DNA of 64,000 nt from Siphonodentalium dalli (Eukaryota; Mollusca; Scaphopoda; Gadilida; Siphonodentaliidae), in contig CP136065.1 of the NCBI GenBank assembly GCA_032622095.1, positions 151,039,577 to 151,103,576 of the forward strand, read 5' to 3'. Shown piece after piece: positions 25,720 through 36,160 of the stretch (position 1 is the first letter of the stretch; each line of letters starts with the position of its first letter). A model generated the notes under the pieces. It worked only from the letters and a program-made list of their open reading frames with translations. It did no database searches and was not told where the DNA came from. The translations under genes and the position numbers were made by a program.

Positions 25720-27532
25720 CCGAAGCTTCATCCCATATAGTGAATAGACACCGTTGTAATCACTTCTCAGCACGTATTCTCGAAAATGGCTGAAGAAATA
25801 ATGACACCTCTAACAGTGGAGGAAATTTATGAAATAGAATGTATTCTACAATATATCGAAGAATACGACAGGGCTATAGAAGCTTATCAGCTTGATGAAG
25901 ATATTGTTGAAGCATCTACGCTTTGTTCAGGAGATGACCCATGGCCGAACCAAATCGGATACGGAGAAGATGATGCACCTAAAAATGATGTTAACAACTC
26001 ACAACCCGATACAGCTGGACCATCAGGCTTACAAAACCGAGAAGACGAACATACACCTGATCAAGACGAAGGAGCCGTAAAATCAGACAGTCAAACAGCC
26101 AGCAGTTCTGATAATCAAATAACCCGATATAGCATTCACAAAAGAATTGAACGGACCTTCGGAAACAATTTGGCAACACAGAGAACATATGAAATCAAAC
26201 TAGATGAAATTTACAAAGATAAAAAGTTAATCGACATATACAGGAATCTACATTCAATGTTCGAGGACACTATTCAAAGAGCTCGTGGAAATTTGGCTGA
26301 CAATGATCTTGGCAGAGTTATCATTCACCATGAGAGTTTGGACAACCCTATAATAGTTCCGTTACAAACGTTGCAAACGTTAAATGCTAACACGGTGATT
26401 GACAGAATCGAACTCGTTTTGAACAGTAACCAAACACTGACTGTTAATCAAAGTTTCAGCATAGATATAGGCACCATTGAGTTACCTAAAGGTGGAGCAC
26501 GGCGGAGGATAACGGCGTTACACTCTGAAAGTAACATTCTAAGAAATAAAACATCGATCGTTACGATTGAAAATACCGACAATATGTGTATGGCTCGGGC
26601 TATCGCCACTTGTTGGTGTAAATTAAATATTTGCAGTCCTGATGAATGGCTAGAAATAACACAGAATAGAGGAACCATAAATAATTTACAGCTCATCATG
26701 GACTACAGAAAAGTACCGCACCATTATTACAAACATATGACGGCCAAAACACGCACTGAGCAAGGAAAATTAGCCAAAGCAATTAGTGACATCGCCGGTG
26801 TACCAACAGACAGACCAGCCAGTTTAGCAGACCTAAAAGCATTCGCGGACACTCTGAAATTTGACAATACTAGTCGTTAGTGCTAGACTGGGTAATAAAT
26901 TCATTACCAGCGCGCCGACAGACGGTGCAGAAAGACCCGTGATATATTTATATCTGACTGATAATGAACATTTCCACGCTATACAATCCATAACGGGATT
27001 CTTTACTGCAGCATATTTCTGTGTGCATTGCTTAAAACATTATTCAACCAAAGGAAAGCATTATTGTGAACGCACCTGTTTCGTGTGTAAAAGTGATAAA
27101 TGTGAACAAAGTGAAAACAAAGAACATTGTTCAGATTGTAACATGACGTGTATGTCTCATCAATGTTTCGTGCGTCATAAAGCAAAACCTATTGACAGAT
27201 CTTCGAAAGAAACGACAGCTCCTTGCGAGAAATGGTGGAAATGTTTGGACTGTAAAAAAGTCATGGAGAGACGGAAAAGACGTCCGAATCAACACGTGTG
27301 CGGAAAAACATTTTGTAGATCGTGTGACAAATACACAATGACAGGACACGAATGTTATGTAAGGGCCATACCTCCTGTTACTGACAATGAAAGAGCTAAA
27401 TTCTGTTTCTTTGACTTTGAAACCTTTCAACACGATATACTGGAATGTTCAGACGGATATTCACCTTTACATACAAAGGATTGCCAGGACTGTAAAGAGG
27501 ATCATATATGCAAGAAATGTGCTAGGTGTCAG

Positions 27533-28628
27533 GTGAGTCTTAACCTAATTGTAATATATATATATATGTAACACATTACAGTCGAAATCACGATAACGTA
27601 ACGCTCTTTATTATCGGCGTGCATAAGTAGAGACGCTCTTTTATTTTTAAAATTATATTAGATTATCGAGGAACGCTCTTTAGCTGTTACTTTATCTTGC
27701 GTGTGAGATTACCATATAACAATTACATACTTGAATTCGACCAAAGTTAAGGGTCTCAATATTAAAATTCAACTGAGTCACAGATGTTAAACCCAGTAAT
27801 TAACTTTTAATTCTTGACACATTGAAAAATGTGTAACATATTTTTTGTGAAAAGAGCTTTGTAATTGTTATATGGTAAACTAACATAATATATAATTTTT
27901 AACTTTATTGAACTTGATATCTGCGTGATTGAATCGTCAACGATACAGGCTATATGTCGATGGTCTGATCATCATACATTTTTAATATTGACACGTAGAT
28001 TGGAACGAGTAATTTTAGGGTCAACACACGAACAATATTAATACGTCAACGCTCTTTATTATCGGCGCGCATAAGTAGAGACGATCTTTTATTTTTAAAA
28101 TTATATTAGATTATCGAGGAACGCTCTTTAGCTGTTACTTTATCTGCGTGTGAGATTACCATATAACAATTACATGCTTGAATTCGACCAAAGTTAAGGG
28201 TCTCAATATTAAAATTCGACTGAGTCACAGATGTTAAAACGAGTAATTAACTTTTAATTCTTGACACATTGAAAATGTGTAACATATTTTATGTGAAAAG
28301 AGCTTTGTAATTGTTATATGGTAAACTAACATAATATATAATTTTTAACTTTATTGAACTTGGTATCAGCGTGCTTGAATCGTCAATGATACAGGTTATA
28401 TGTCGATGGTCTGATCATCATACATTTTTAATATTGACACGTAGATTGGAACGAGTAGTTTTTAGGGTCAACCCACAAACAATAGTAATACGTCAACGCT
28501 CTTTATTAACGTTGAACCTATACCAAAACATTTTTTTTTAAATAATTATCTGAACAAAGTGTAGACGTTTATTTTGTTTTTATTGTCAATAAAGCTAGAG
28601 GTTAAAACGTTCAATTATTACTTTTCAG
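27533..28628 (+). other. Spliceosomal intron in the polymerase gene
   Basis: The donor CAG|GTGAGT (27530-27538) and acceptor TTACTTTTCAG|AAC (28618-28631) are canonical. The coding frame is phase 0 on both sides and the protein reads smoothly across. Most of the intron is a twofold tandem repeat. No branch point was assigned. Confidence 0.85.
27601..28495. repeat. Two tandem 447-448-bp copies inside the polymerase intron
   Basis: Units begin at 27601 and 28049 and are nearly identical; a third partial start occurs at 28496. Each unit carries two exact AACGCTCTT sites plus one variant, spaced 32 and 40 bp (27600, 27632, 27672; 28048, 28080, 28120). Confidence 0.9.
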
Positions 28629-31557
28629 AACTGTTTAAAAACATGGTGCGGAAAAGTTCAGCATACACCCAACTTCCTCGTCGCCCAAACAGCTTGCTAC
28701 GAATGCATGCATGAATCGTTGGAAGCGAAACCGAACTGTAGAAATTGCGGTCCTCTATGTGATGCTTGTAACGACGGTGATGCGAAGAAGAAGAAGAAGA
28801 AGAAGAAGAAGAATGACCGAAATTTATGTCCGGATACATGCGGACTCTGTGAGGTTATATTTAGCGGTCCTGATACCGGTGAAAAGTTTGGAAAATGGTT
28901 ATACGAGATTCATAGCACTGGCTCACAACTTCAAGGGTTACGATGGATATTTTCTCATGGAATATCTCATTGATCAATCATTGAGACCCAAAGTTATATA
29001 TAATGGATCCAAATTGATCTACCTATACGTGGAAAAAGATCTTCATATCAAAGTACTGGACAGTCTCAGCTTTCTACCAATGAAGCTGGCACTGTTACCA
29101 AAAACATTCGGTCTTGATGGCGAGAAAAAAGGATGGTTCCCACACTTTTTCAATAAACCAGCCAACCAGAATTATGAAGGACCCTATCCGGATGCCAAAT
29201 ATTACGGTGCTGATTATATGAGTGTGGCTGAACGAAAAGACTTCACGAAATGGCACGCGGCTCAAACAAATGCAGTTTTCATCTTCAAGAAAGAATTATC
29301 GGATTATTGTCGTAGTGATGTCAATATTTTGAGACAAGCTTACATAAAATTCAGAACCCACATCATGAACGCGACTGGAAATATACAACCCGTAATTGAC
29401 GAGTTTTCTGGCGATATGAAGTTCAAACTGGTTGGTGCCGTTGATCCATTCCAATACGTTACCATCGCATCGGTATGTATGGGGATATTCAGAACGAAGT
29501 TCGTCGACGAGGAATGGAGAGTGCGCCTAAGTACCGAAGGGAAAACGTGGCTTCCAGCTAAATGTAAAGATGGAACTTTGTCGATTTTATACAAAGGTGA
29601 ATGGGTTCAAGAAACAAAACTTGAAGATGAACGCGACGTACAAATTCGTGAGAAAGAATTTCTCAAATCACAGATAGCTCGCGTCCCCAAGACATCATAT
29701 AAAGATCAATACAGCAAAAGTTCGATTCAATGGCTGGAATGGATGATGTTCAAAGATAAAATCCACATAACTCACGCTTTGAACGGCCGTGAAAAGAAAC
29801 TCGATGGTGCAAAGTACAGATTGGATGGATATTGTGAAGAGTTAAACACGGCATTCGAATTTCACGGATGTCAATTCCATGGATGTGAACTTTGTCTGAG
29901 TCACGATAGAGACGTAGTCAAGAATCCAATAACCAACCAGACACCTAATGAATTATACGGACTGACACAGAAAAAGAAGAAGTATATAGAAAGTCGAGGC
30001 CTGAAATATGTGTGCATTTGGGAACACGAGTTCGTCGCTGCCCAAAAGACTAATCCGGAGCTTCGTGATTTCATTACTAGTTTGGACATTGTTGAACGAC
30101 TAGAGCCTAGAGACAGTTTCTTCGGCGGCAGAACGAATGCAACTAAATTACACTACAAAGCTGACGTTGGTGAGAAAATACACTATTTTGACTTCACGTC
30201 GCTCTATCCAAATGTGCTCAAATACGCTCGATACCCGATTGGACACCCGAAAATCATTTTGGGCGATGACATTACCGAACTTAAGGATTACTTCGGAATA
30301 GCTCAAGTCAAGATTTTACCACCTAATGGACTCTATCACCCAGTATTACCGTATCGATCCAACGGTAAACTGAAGTTTCCACCGTGCAGGACTTGTGCTG
30401 ATAATGAAAATCAACGACCTTGCACGTGTACGTGCCAACAGAGAGCTATGACTGGTGTTTGGTGTATTCCTGAACTGGAGACAGCTATCAAAGTAGGATA
30501 CAAGATTCTCAAAATATATGAAATATACCATTGGACCGAAACGTCAGACTATGGACAACAAAATGGATTATTCACTGAATATATAAACACATTCTTAAAG
30601 TTCAAGCAGCAGGCTAGCGGTCCTCCGGATTGGATAAAATCTACCGAAGACATGGACAAATACATCACAGAGTATAAAGACAACGAAGGTATATTGCTGG
30701 ACAGAGAAAGCATCGAAAGAAATCCAGGATTACGCCAAATATCCAAGCTGATGCTGAATTCGTTTTGGGGAAAATTGGGTCAAAACCAGAATTTCAAACA
30801 GACCGAATATTTCCATGAATCGGAACAAGACAATCTATTCCAACTCATTTCAAATTCAATGAAACAAATGGAAAATTTTCATGTCATAACCGATGACATT
30901 CTTCAAATGGAGTGGACTTATAGAAATGACTGTGTGCCGTGTGGATCATCGAATAACATATATTTGGTACGTTCACGACGTGTCACGCGCGATTAATGTT
31001 ATATGAAGTTATTCATTCCTTGGACAGAAGAGTGTTATATTACGACACGGATAGTTGTGTATTCAGCAGCACCGAGGATCAAATTAATCCCCCACTGGGT
31101 GACTATTTGGGACAGTTGACTAGTGAGCTAGACCCGGATGAATACATCGAGGAATTTGTTTCTGGAGGACCCAAGAATTACGCTTATAGAACCAATAAAG
31201 CTAAAGAGACGTGTAAAGTTCGGGGTTTCTCTTTGAACTTTGAAAAATCACAGTTCATCAATTTCAACACGATTAAAGATCTGTTAGAATCCAGATGTAC
31301 AGTGCCCATCACCACAACCAATCCTCGAAAAATATGCAGGTCCAAAGAAAAAAGAAAATTATATAACATATCTGAGGAGAAGCATTACCGAGTTGTTTAT
31401 ACAAAACGCAGACGACTGGATAACATGGATACTCTGCCATATGGATATTGAACGAGGTACGTAATATATATTATATAATTTAATCGTCTATATTTGATCA
31501 AGGTTGTAATGAGAGTGTAAACATTCGATCGATGGCAGCTATCGGATTATACTAAGG

Positions 31558-31607
31558 CGTGTTCAGACACGTTCGATGTTAGATAACATCGAGCGTGCCT
31601 GAACACG
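31558..31607. terminator. Long hairpin between convergent genes
   Basis: Two 23-base arms flank an AGAT loop (31581-31584). The only two mismatches would be G-U pairs in RNA. It lies about 100 bases after the polymerase stop and about 210 bases from the convergent minus-strand gene, so a 3'-end or termination role for one or both transcripts is plausible but inferred. Confidence 0.6.
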
Positions 31608-31817
31608 TATTACTATAAACCGATGGCAGTCATTGGTCAATTTATCCACGGTGTCCATTTTTTTTCGATCTATAAAATGCTACCCAATCCAGTTCACATT
31701 TACAAATTCGTTAGTCCTATACTGTGTGTGTGAAACATTCTATACAGGTTAGTTATGAATTAGTTGTTTTTTCTATTATTGCATTTACCTCCAGTACAGT
31801 CTTAACGCTCTTTATAC

Positions 31818-32423
31818 TTATAATATTATATCGGTCTTAAACCAAAAAAAACAAATATGTTTTTTTTTTCTCAACGAAGAGTCACCATAATTCCAGATTA
31901 TTCCGAATGACCAGATTAATTCATTCTCTAATTCTGAAATATATTTCGATTTACTTGTAGAAATGTAATCCAAAATCACGTCTCTGTTAAGTATTTGTTC
32001 AATCGTGAACAGTGTACACGGTTCACGGAGAATGATATATCCGTGAATTATTGTCACTTCTTCAAAACTTCTCTGATTGAAAACCCAGTCTCGGTATTCT
32101 GCAAATCTCACAAAGTTATCTCCAATAAGTTCACGAATGTCATGTATTTTGTTTTTAGGAACGCCTCTAAATACCCAGCGATTTGAAAACATTTGATTCA
32201 ATATATCCTGTAAGAAATCAGTTTCAAATTCAGACCTCGCAATCAAAGATTTCAATCGCTGTACAGGAAAATATCCTTCATCTATATTCTTCAGTATTAT
32301 TTTAATTTCTCTTATAAACCAACTGTGTAGTAGTTGTTTTTTTATTTCTGGATTTATAGTTGACATGTCAATTAGCTGATTGTATATTTTCTCCAGTATT
32401 TCTGCGGGTAGTATTCTCTCCAT
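31818..32423 (-). CDS. Polinton protein of unknown function, 201 residues
   Basis: The frame is open upstream to 32552, but that part translates a GC-rich minisatellite, so I chose the internal Met at 32423. The protein then begins MERILPAEILEKIYNQLID, which resembles the first helix of an F-box (LPxEIL..I...L); the remainder has no recognised domain and ends in aromatic and basic residues. An F-box protein could link a substrate to a ubiquitin ligase, but the similarity is short and I hold it loosely. The gene diverges from the PC4/TBP pair across a GC-rich spacer and converges on the polymerase. Confidence 0.55.
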   Translation of the reverse strand: MERILPAEILEKIYNQLIDMSTINPEIKKQLLHSWFIREIKIILKNIDEGYFPVQRLKSLIARSEFETDFLQDILNQMFSNRWVFRGVPKNKIHDIRELIGDNFVRFAEYRDWVFNQRSFEEVTIIHGYIILREPCTLFTIEQILNRDVILDYISTSKSKYISELENELIWSFGIIWNYGDSSLRKKKHICFFWFKTDIIL

Positions 32424-32464
32424 AATGAACTGACTCAATGACTCAATTTTCTTATTCTTATTGA

Positions 32465-32610
32465 GTATGCGAGGGAGGGCGGACCCCCAGGGCGGGGCGG
32501 GCGGGCGGACCCCCAGGGCGGACCCACAGGGCGGGGCGGGCGGGCGGACCACCAGGGCGGGGCGGACCCCCAGGGCGGGCGGGCGGACCTCCCCAGTGTG
32601 GACCCCCCAG
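32465..32610. repeat. GC-rich minisatellite in a divergent promoter region
   Basis: Units of GGGCGGACCCCCA and GGGCGGGGCGGGC alternate over about 145 bp in an AT-rich element. It lies between two divergent gene starts (32423 minus, 32699 plus). The many G runs could form quadruplexes. Confidence 0.85.
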
Positions 32611-32698
32611 TGCGAGTGGACTCCTTTCGGACTTTGTACTCTCGATGTGTAACTGATAAGTAATGTTTGTTTTCTTATTTTCCAGGTTCAAATAAAAA

Positions 32699-33310
32699 AT
32701 GACTGATCAACCCGATGTTGAAGGAAACCAACGGACTGAAACCAACGAGAGAGCGTTCCATCCACAATGCTTAGTCCCGTTAGGAAATGACATTTTCCTA
32801 TTTGACGGTCAATTCCTGGGAAACGTGTATATCCACATAAGAGAGTGCGGTGAAGGTTATGCAGGCCAAAAATTTCCGACAAAATCTGGAATAACATTAA
32901 ATCTAAGGAGATTCAAAGAGTTGAAATCTTACCTATCAGATATACATCAAGAAGTGGTCAGTTATCGTACCGGGGAATCCGATGTATTCATGAGACGTCA
33001 TATCGGTGGGAATTTCTTCATTACTATAAAGAGCGGCATCCCGCGTGTTGACATTTGCAGGTATTGGCTGCCTGAACATTCAGATGATTTGTGTGCAACC
33101 AAATACGGAATATCTCTGACATTCGACCAATTTGAAGAACTAGCTGGAGCTATATTCGTCATGTGTGCTAATATTCCTGAAATTGATCAGACTGTGCAGT
33201 GCTATTTGACCGACGATCACCAAAACCAGGAAGGATCTTTAAGATGTATGGAATGCTGCCCCAACGGTGATAGAACATGTTTGATTAACCGGATGCAGAC
33301 ATTGATCTAA
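32699..33310 (+). CDS. Protein with two PC4-like single-stranded-DNA/coactivator domains
   Basis: In this 203-residue protein, residues about 101-155 match the PC4/SUB1 fold closely: beta strands NFFITI, then VDICRYW at 117-123, TKYGISL at 134-140 and the helix start FDQFEEL. A second copy at about 38-88 has NVYIHIRE, PTKSGITL at 60-67 and RRFKEL. PC4 proteins bind melted DNA and assist RNA polymerase II initiation, so a role in transcribing or replicating the element is likely. The C-terminus has a Cys cluster (CMECC, 183-187). The frame overlaps the upstream extension of the TBP-like frame by about 20 bases; the two may be separate genes or one gene split by a frameshift. Confidence 0.75.
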   Translation: MTDQPDVEGNQRTETNERAFHPQCLVPLGNDIFLFDGQFLGNVYIHIRECGEGYAGQKFPTKSGITLNLRRFKELKSYLSDIHQEVVSYRTGESDVFMRRHIGGNFFITIKSGIPRVDICRYWLPEHSDDLCATKYGISLTFDQFEELAGAIFVMCANIPEIDQTVQCYLTDDHQNQEGSLRCMECCPNGDRTCLINRMQTLI

Positions 33311-33845
33311 ACATTACTCCTATGATGCTACGAATAACTAATGTCGTATGTTCTGCAGATTTGAACTGTTCTATTAATCTAAGGGATTTGACACTCGGCT
33401 GTTCGAACATTGAATACAATTCCAAAAAGTTTAGCGGAGTTGTATGGAAACATTCTAAATTCGGTGGATGTTGCCTCGTGTTTAACACGGGTAAAATATG
33501 TGTTAACGGGCGTTCTGATAATGTCAAACAGACACGCGTTCGACTGCGTCGATACGCTCGACATATTTAAAAATGTGGTTGGCGAGTGAGATTAAATTCA
33601 AAAAAAAATTGACAATGTCTGCATTTTGTCAGTTAAATGGAAAACTTGACTTAAACGTTTTAGTGAAACTTATGGAATGTTCTTACGAATCAGAGCTGTT
33701 CCCTGCGGCAATGTTCAGACGTGAGAAAATACATTTTACATGCTTTCATAATGGAAAAATTGTGATTACGGGCATTAAAAGTGAAAAGCAGATGTTAAAT
33801 ATTGTATATCCTACTATATGTGAACTTGAATTACTTTCAGAATAA
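33289..33845 (+). pseudogene. TATA-binding-protein homologue, two repeats in two frames
   Basis: The first TBP repeat is in the frame to 33570 (82 codons from the first Met at 33322; the same frame stays sensible upstream to 33289). It contains ITNVVCSADL, EYNSKKF and LVFNTGK. The second is in 33573-33845 and contains SYESELFP and CFHNGKIVITG, ending with a helix like the TBP C-terminus. The four phenylalanines that kink TATA DNA in TBP all have counterparts: Phe37 and Phe54 in the first part, Phe43 and Phe58 in the second. The first repeat stops at 33570 and the second starts one frame away, three bases later, so this is either a frameshifted gene or two half-proteins. It would recruit the transcription machinery to the element's promoters. 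Confidence 0.85.
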
Positions 33846-34126
33846 ATATATATATATATATGTATCGATTATCTTTTTTCATTCGGGGAGGGCTCACATA
33901 CCTTTGTTTTTTGGCTTTTGACAAAAAAAAACAATAGATTTTTGTTTGTTTTGGCAACAGACCTAATACCCCTCACCCACCTCCCTCCACAGCCCCCTCA
34001 ACCCAGTCATATATATATATATATATATATATGTATTTTCCCAGTCATACATATGATAATATAAGAACGATAAATGATTGTATTTACAATATTTTATTTA
34101 TATACATAATATAATTTAAAGAGTGT
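33846..34126. other. Spacer between convergent gene blocks
   Basis: Contains (AT)n runs at about 33846-33860 and 34008-34032 and a C-rich patch near 33970. No gene. Confidence 0.7.
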
Positions 34127-34573
34127 TTACAGAATATATTTCAACATAAAATCCTTAATAATTAAATCATTATACATATAATTATTGGCACTGAAACGCC
34201 TCATTATATTTTCTAGACTGTATCCACACAGTTTATAGAATGCAAAGTATATGCAATAGGGACCGCATATATTAGAACCCTGTAATCTGTAATCATTACA
34301 CTCGTAACGAGGTCCATTCAATAACAACACGTGTTTAAATCGTCCGTTGTAACACTCGGGTTTTAACCCCATCGGGTCGAAGAACTCTGATAGTTTATGT
34401 TCATGGAATATCATCAATGTCCAGTGGCGTCCAGGTTGGCTACTCTCGTCAGTGTTAACTATATACATCCGGGGATATTGGATATAAAGAGGTAATTTGT
34501 CTATGGGACAAACATCTATCTCATTATGGTTTGTGAAACTATTTATTGCCCTCATGAGTCCGCGTGTATTCAT
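34127..34573 (-). CDS. PRO: Adenain-like cysteine protease
   Basis: This 148-residue C5/Ulp1-fold protease would process the capsid precursors. The catalytic set is complete: His50 in RHWTLMIF, Asp66 in EFFDPMG, Gln98 and Cys103 in NICGPYC. The length is in the normal range for Polinton and adenoviral proteases. Its start overlaps the major capsid stop by one base (TAATG arrangement) at the 3' end of the minus-strand morphogenesis block. This frame is intact. Confidence 0.9.
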   Translation of the reverse strand: MNTRGLMRAINSFTNHNEIDVCPIDKLPLYIQYPRMYIVNTDESSQPGRHWTLMIFHEHKLSEFFDPMGLKPECYNGRFKHVLLLNGPRYECNDYRLQGSNICGPYCIYFAFYKLCGYSLENIMRRFSANNYMYNDLIIKDFMLKYIL

Positions 34574-35843
34574 TATTCAATGCAAACTTTACGACTCTCG
34601 TCAACTTTGAGAGCGGCAGGAAATTTGGCATAAAAAATTACCGTACAATTGTCTTTCAAAGCCGATGAGAATTTAATCTCAAGGCGTGTGTGACCTTTCT
34701 GAGGTATGACTCTATCGTGATTAATTCCTTGCGGGTTTAGCCGATATATGCAATAACCTTTCGCATAATCCTCATAAGTAATATGAACGGCTTTTCGTTT
34801 CACATCTTTTATTATCTTATTGTAAGCTTCTACATATTCCTTACTGGTAAAGTTCAGTTGTAGTGCTTGGGCGGGCATAGACTGCCCGTTGACGTAAAAT
34901 CCGACGAAGTTGCATCCAAAAGTCGCAAAGTTGAACGGGTTCTTATTGCGTGAACCGCTTTCAGCCTTTGATGATACTAAGCCAATAATACAGCTACTAT
35001 ATAGGCACGTCTCCTTGAAATAGATTATCTTCTCCCAAACTGAATGCACCTTTTGACACTGTATACGTCTTTATGATAGATTTTGAAAAAGGATAACACG
35101 CATTCCTTTTCTTGAGTGACTCAGTATGACTGAGTAATACACCCGGGTTAACTTTCACAGTCGCTAGTCTCAAATTAGCTTCCTGTATTTTCAACTTGTA
35201 TGTCTCAGTGGTTCCCGGATACATCAGTCTAAAAACATCTCTCGTCTGCCAGAATTTTAACGTGAGCGGGAGACAATTTAGTAGTAATTTGTCCTGTTGG
35301 AAGAAGTCAAGCTGAATTGACCCCATAATATCCATTATTTGACTAGTACGGGTTGTTTTGGACCTGTAATACAGACCAGAGTTCCCGCTTTTCGAATCTG
35401 CCAGGTCCATACCACCTGCCGTGTCCTTTTCGAACGCTTGTCCATGTAGCTGTTCCTTACGTTCAGTTTCTAAGAGTACATCGAAATATGCTTTGTATGG
35501 ATAATTCGGACCGACTTGACTCACGGGAACTTGCTGTATATTCAAATCGACCTGCGAAAATATTGAATGTAGGGGTGCATTTATCAGACCCACATTGTCA
35601 TTAACGGTTAGAGCCGAACCATCTTACTTGTTTATTTTGAGTTTGAGAAGTAGCAATGTGCGTTTGAGGTCCATGTAGGTTGTGGCCATGGCGGGAATAT
35701 TGAACTCTAAACCTGCAGTGTCTGCATGTCAGCTGATTCACGGGTCTGTAATTTATCCATTCTGTCGATTGTATTCCACTGTCAACCGCCGGCGATTCAA
35801 ATAATGCCAATTTATCGGTATGGTACTCTCTGTATTCATTCAT
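34573..35843 (-). pseudogene. MCP: Major capsid protein (double jelly roll), disrupted
   Basis: Three frames together resemble the Polinton major capsid protein (the family often labelled F54H12.2-like in invertebrate genomes). The N-terminus lies at 35843-35730 (TEWINYRPVNQL). The middle lies at about 35725-34997 and has LEFNIP, YMDLKRTLL, the diagnostic LHSIFSQVDL and YPYKAYFDVLL. The C-terminal part lies at about 35000-34573 with NPFNFATFG. The frame changes between 35745 and 35715 and again near 35000; an in-frame TAA lies near 35630. The family forms the trimeric capsomer of icosahedral particles. The start codon overlaps the stop of the upstream gene by four bases (ATGA). Confidence 0.88.
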
Positions 35844-36160
35844 GATTTATCGAATAAAGTTTTCACTTTCTTAGGATTATTAGCCAAACCGCTAGCTAAC
35901 ACTCTCTTATTGTTTTTGGACGCCTTACGTGTGTGTGTCAACTTATTTTCTGCAACTTCGGCTTTGGCCATTTCAATCGCTTGCGCGACGGGCGTCACTA
36001 CGTTAATATGTGGTTTTAGAACGTCTTCTTCACTATCACTATTTTGAGTTCTGTCAATAAAGTAGCGACCCTCATTATCTGGCGTTAACTTCCCATTAAT
36101 CATGTCCCTGAAATGTTTTCTCCACTTTTCAATATCGGTTGGAATATACGTGATCGACAT
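35840..36160 (-). CDS. Small Polinton virion-type protein with basic tail
   Basis: This 106-residue intact frame lies directly before the capsid gene. It begins MSITYIPTDIEKWRKHF, a pattern I associate with the small conserved Polinton proteins found beside the capsid genes, possibly analogous to an adenoviral core or pVI-type protein. The centre is acidic (SDSEED) and the tail is rich in Lys and Arg (KASKNNKRV), which would suit nucleic-acid or capsid binding. It overlaps the minor capsid frame by 32 bases and the major capsid start by four. Function is inferred from position only. Confidence 0.65.
   Translation of the reverse strand: MSITYIPTDIEKWRKHFRDMINGKLTPDNEGRYFIDRTQNSDSEEDVLKPHINVVTPVAQAIEMAKAEVAENKLTHTRKASKNNKRVLASGLANNPKKVKTLFDKS

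Larger units (their letters stand above)
25786..31451 (+). pseudogene. pPolB: Protein-primed family B DNA polymerase, one intron, three frameshifts
   Basis: This is the replicase expected to copy the element from protein-bound ends. Exon 1 is 25786-27532 and exon 2 is 28629-31451. The N-terminal 360 residues are an acidic linker and the conserved Polinton N-domain; a Cys/His-rich region follows (27019-27360). Exonuclease motif I (FFDFETF) is near 27410, motif II (HNFKGYDGYF) near 28930 and motif III (YCRSDV) near 29305. Polymerase motif A (DFTSLYPN) is near 30190, motif B (KLMLNSFWGKLG) near 30750 and motif C (YYDTDS) at 31037-31054. All catalytic motifs survive, but the reading frame shifts near 26860, between 28890 and 28925, and near 30960. 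A (AAG)n run at about 28785-28813 adds nine lysines inside the zinc-rich region. The start is the first Met, 67 bases after the TIR. Confidence 0.93.

Noticed and set aside
26861-26880. Programmed ribosomal frameshift in the polymerase
   Set aside because: A forward shift would be needed and no recognised slippery site or stimulator is visible; several other genes are broken, so decay is simpler.
27533-28628. Insertion of a transposon into the polymerase gene instead of an intron
   Set aside because: Canonical donor and acceptor preserve the frame exactly and no target duplication is present.
28784-28813. CRISPR-like or functional lysine-rich motif
   Set aside because: Simple (AAG)n expansion within the polymerase zinc region; no evidence of function.
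32424-32552. N-terminal extension of the 201-residue Polinton protein
   Set aside because: It translates the GC-rich minisatellite into Pro/Ala repeats; the internal Met gives a normal start.
35610-35640. Intron in the capsid gene, because AAGTAAGAT resembles a donor
   Set aside because: Coding-like sequence continues directly after it in the same frame, so it reads as a nonsense mutation.
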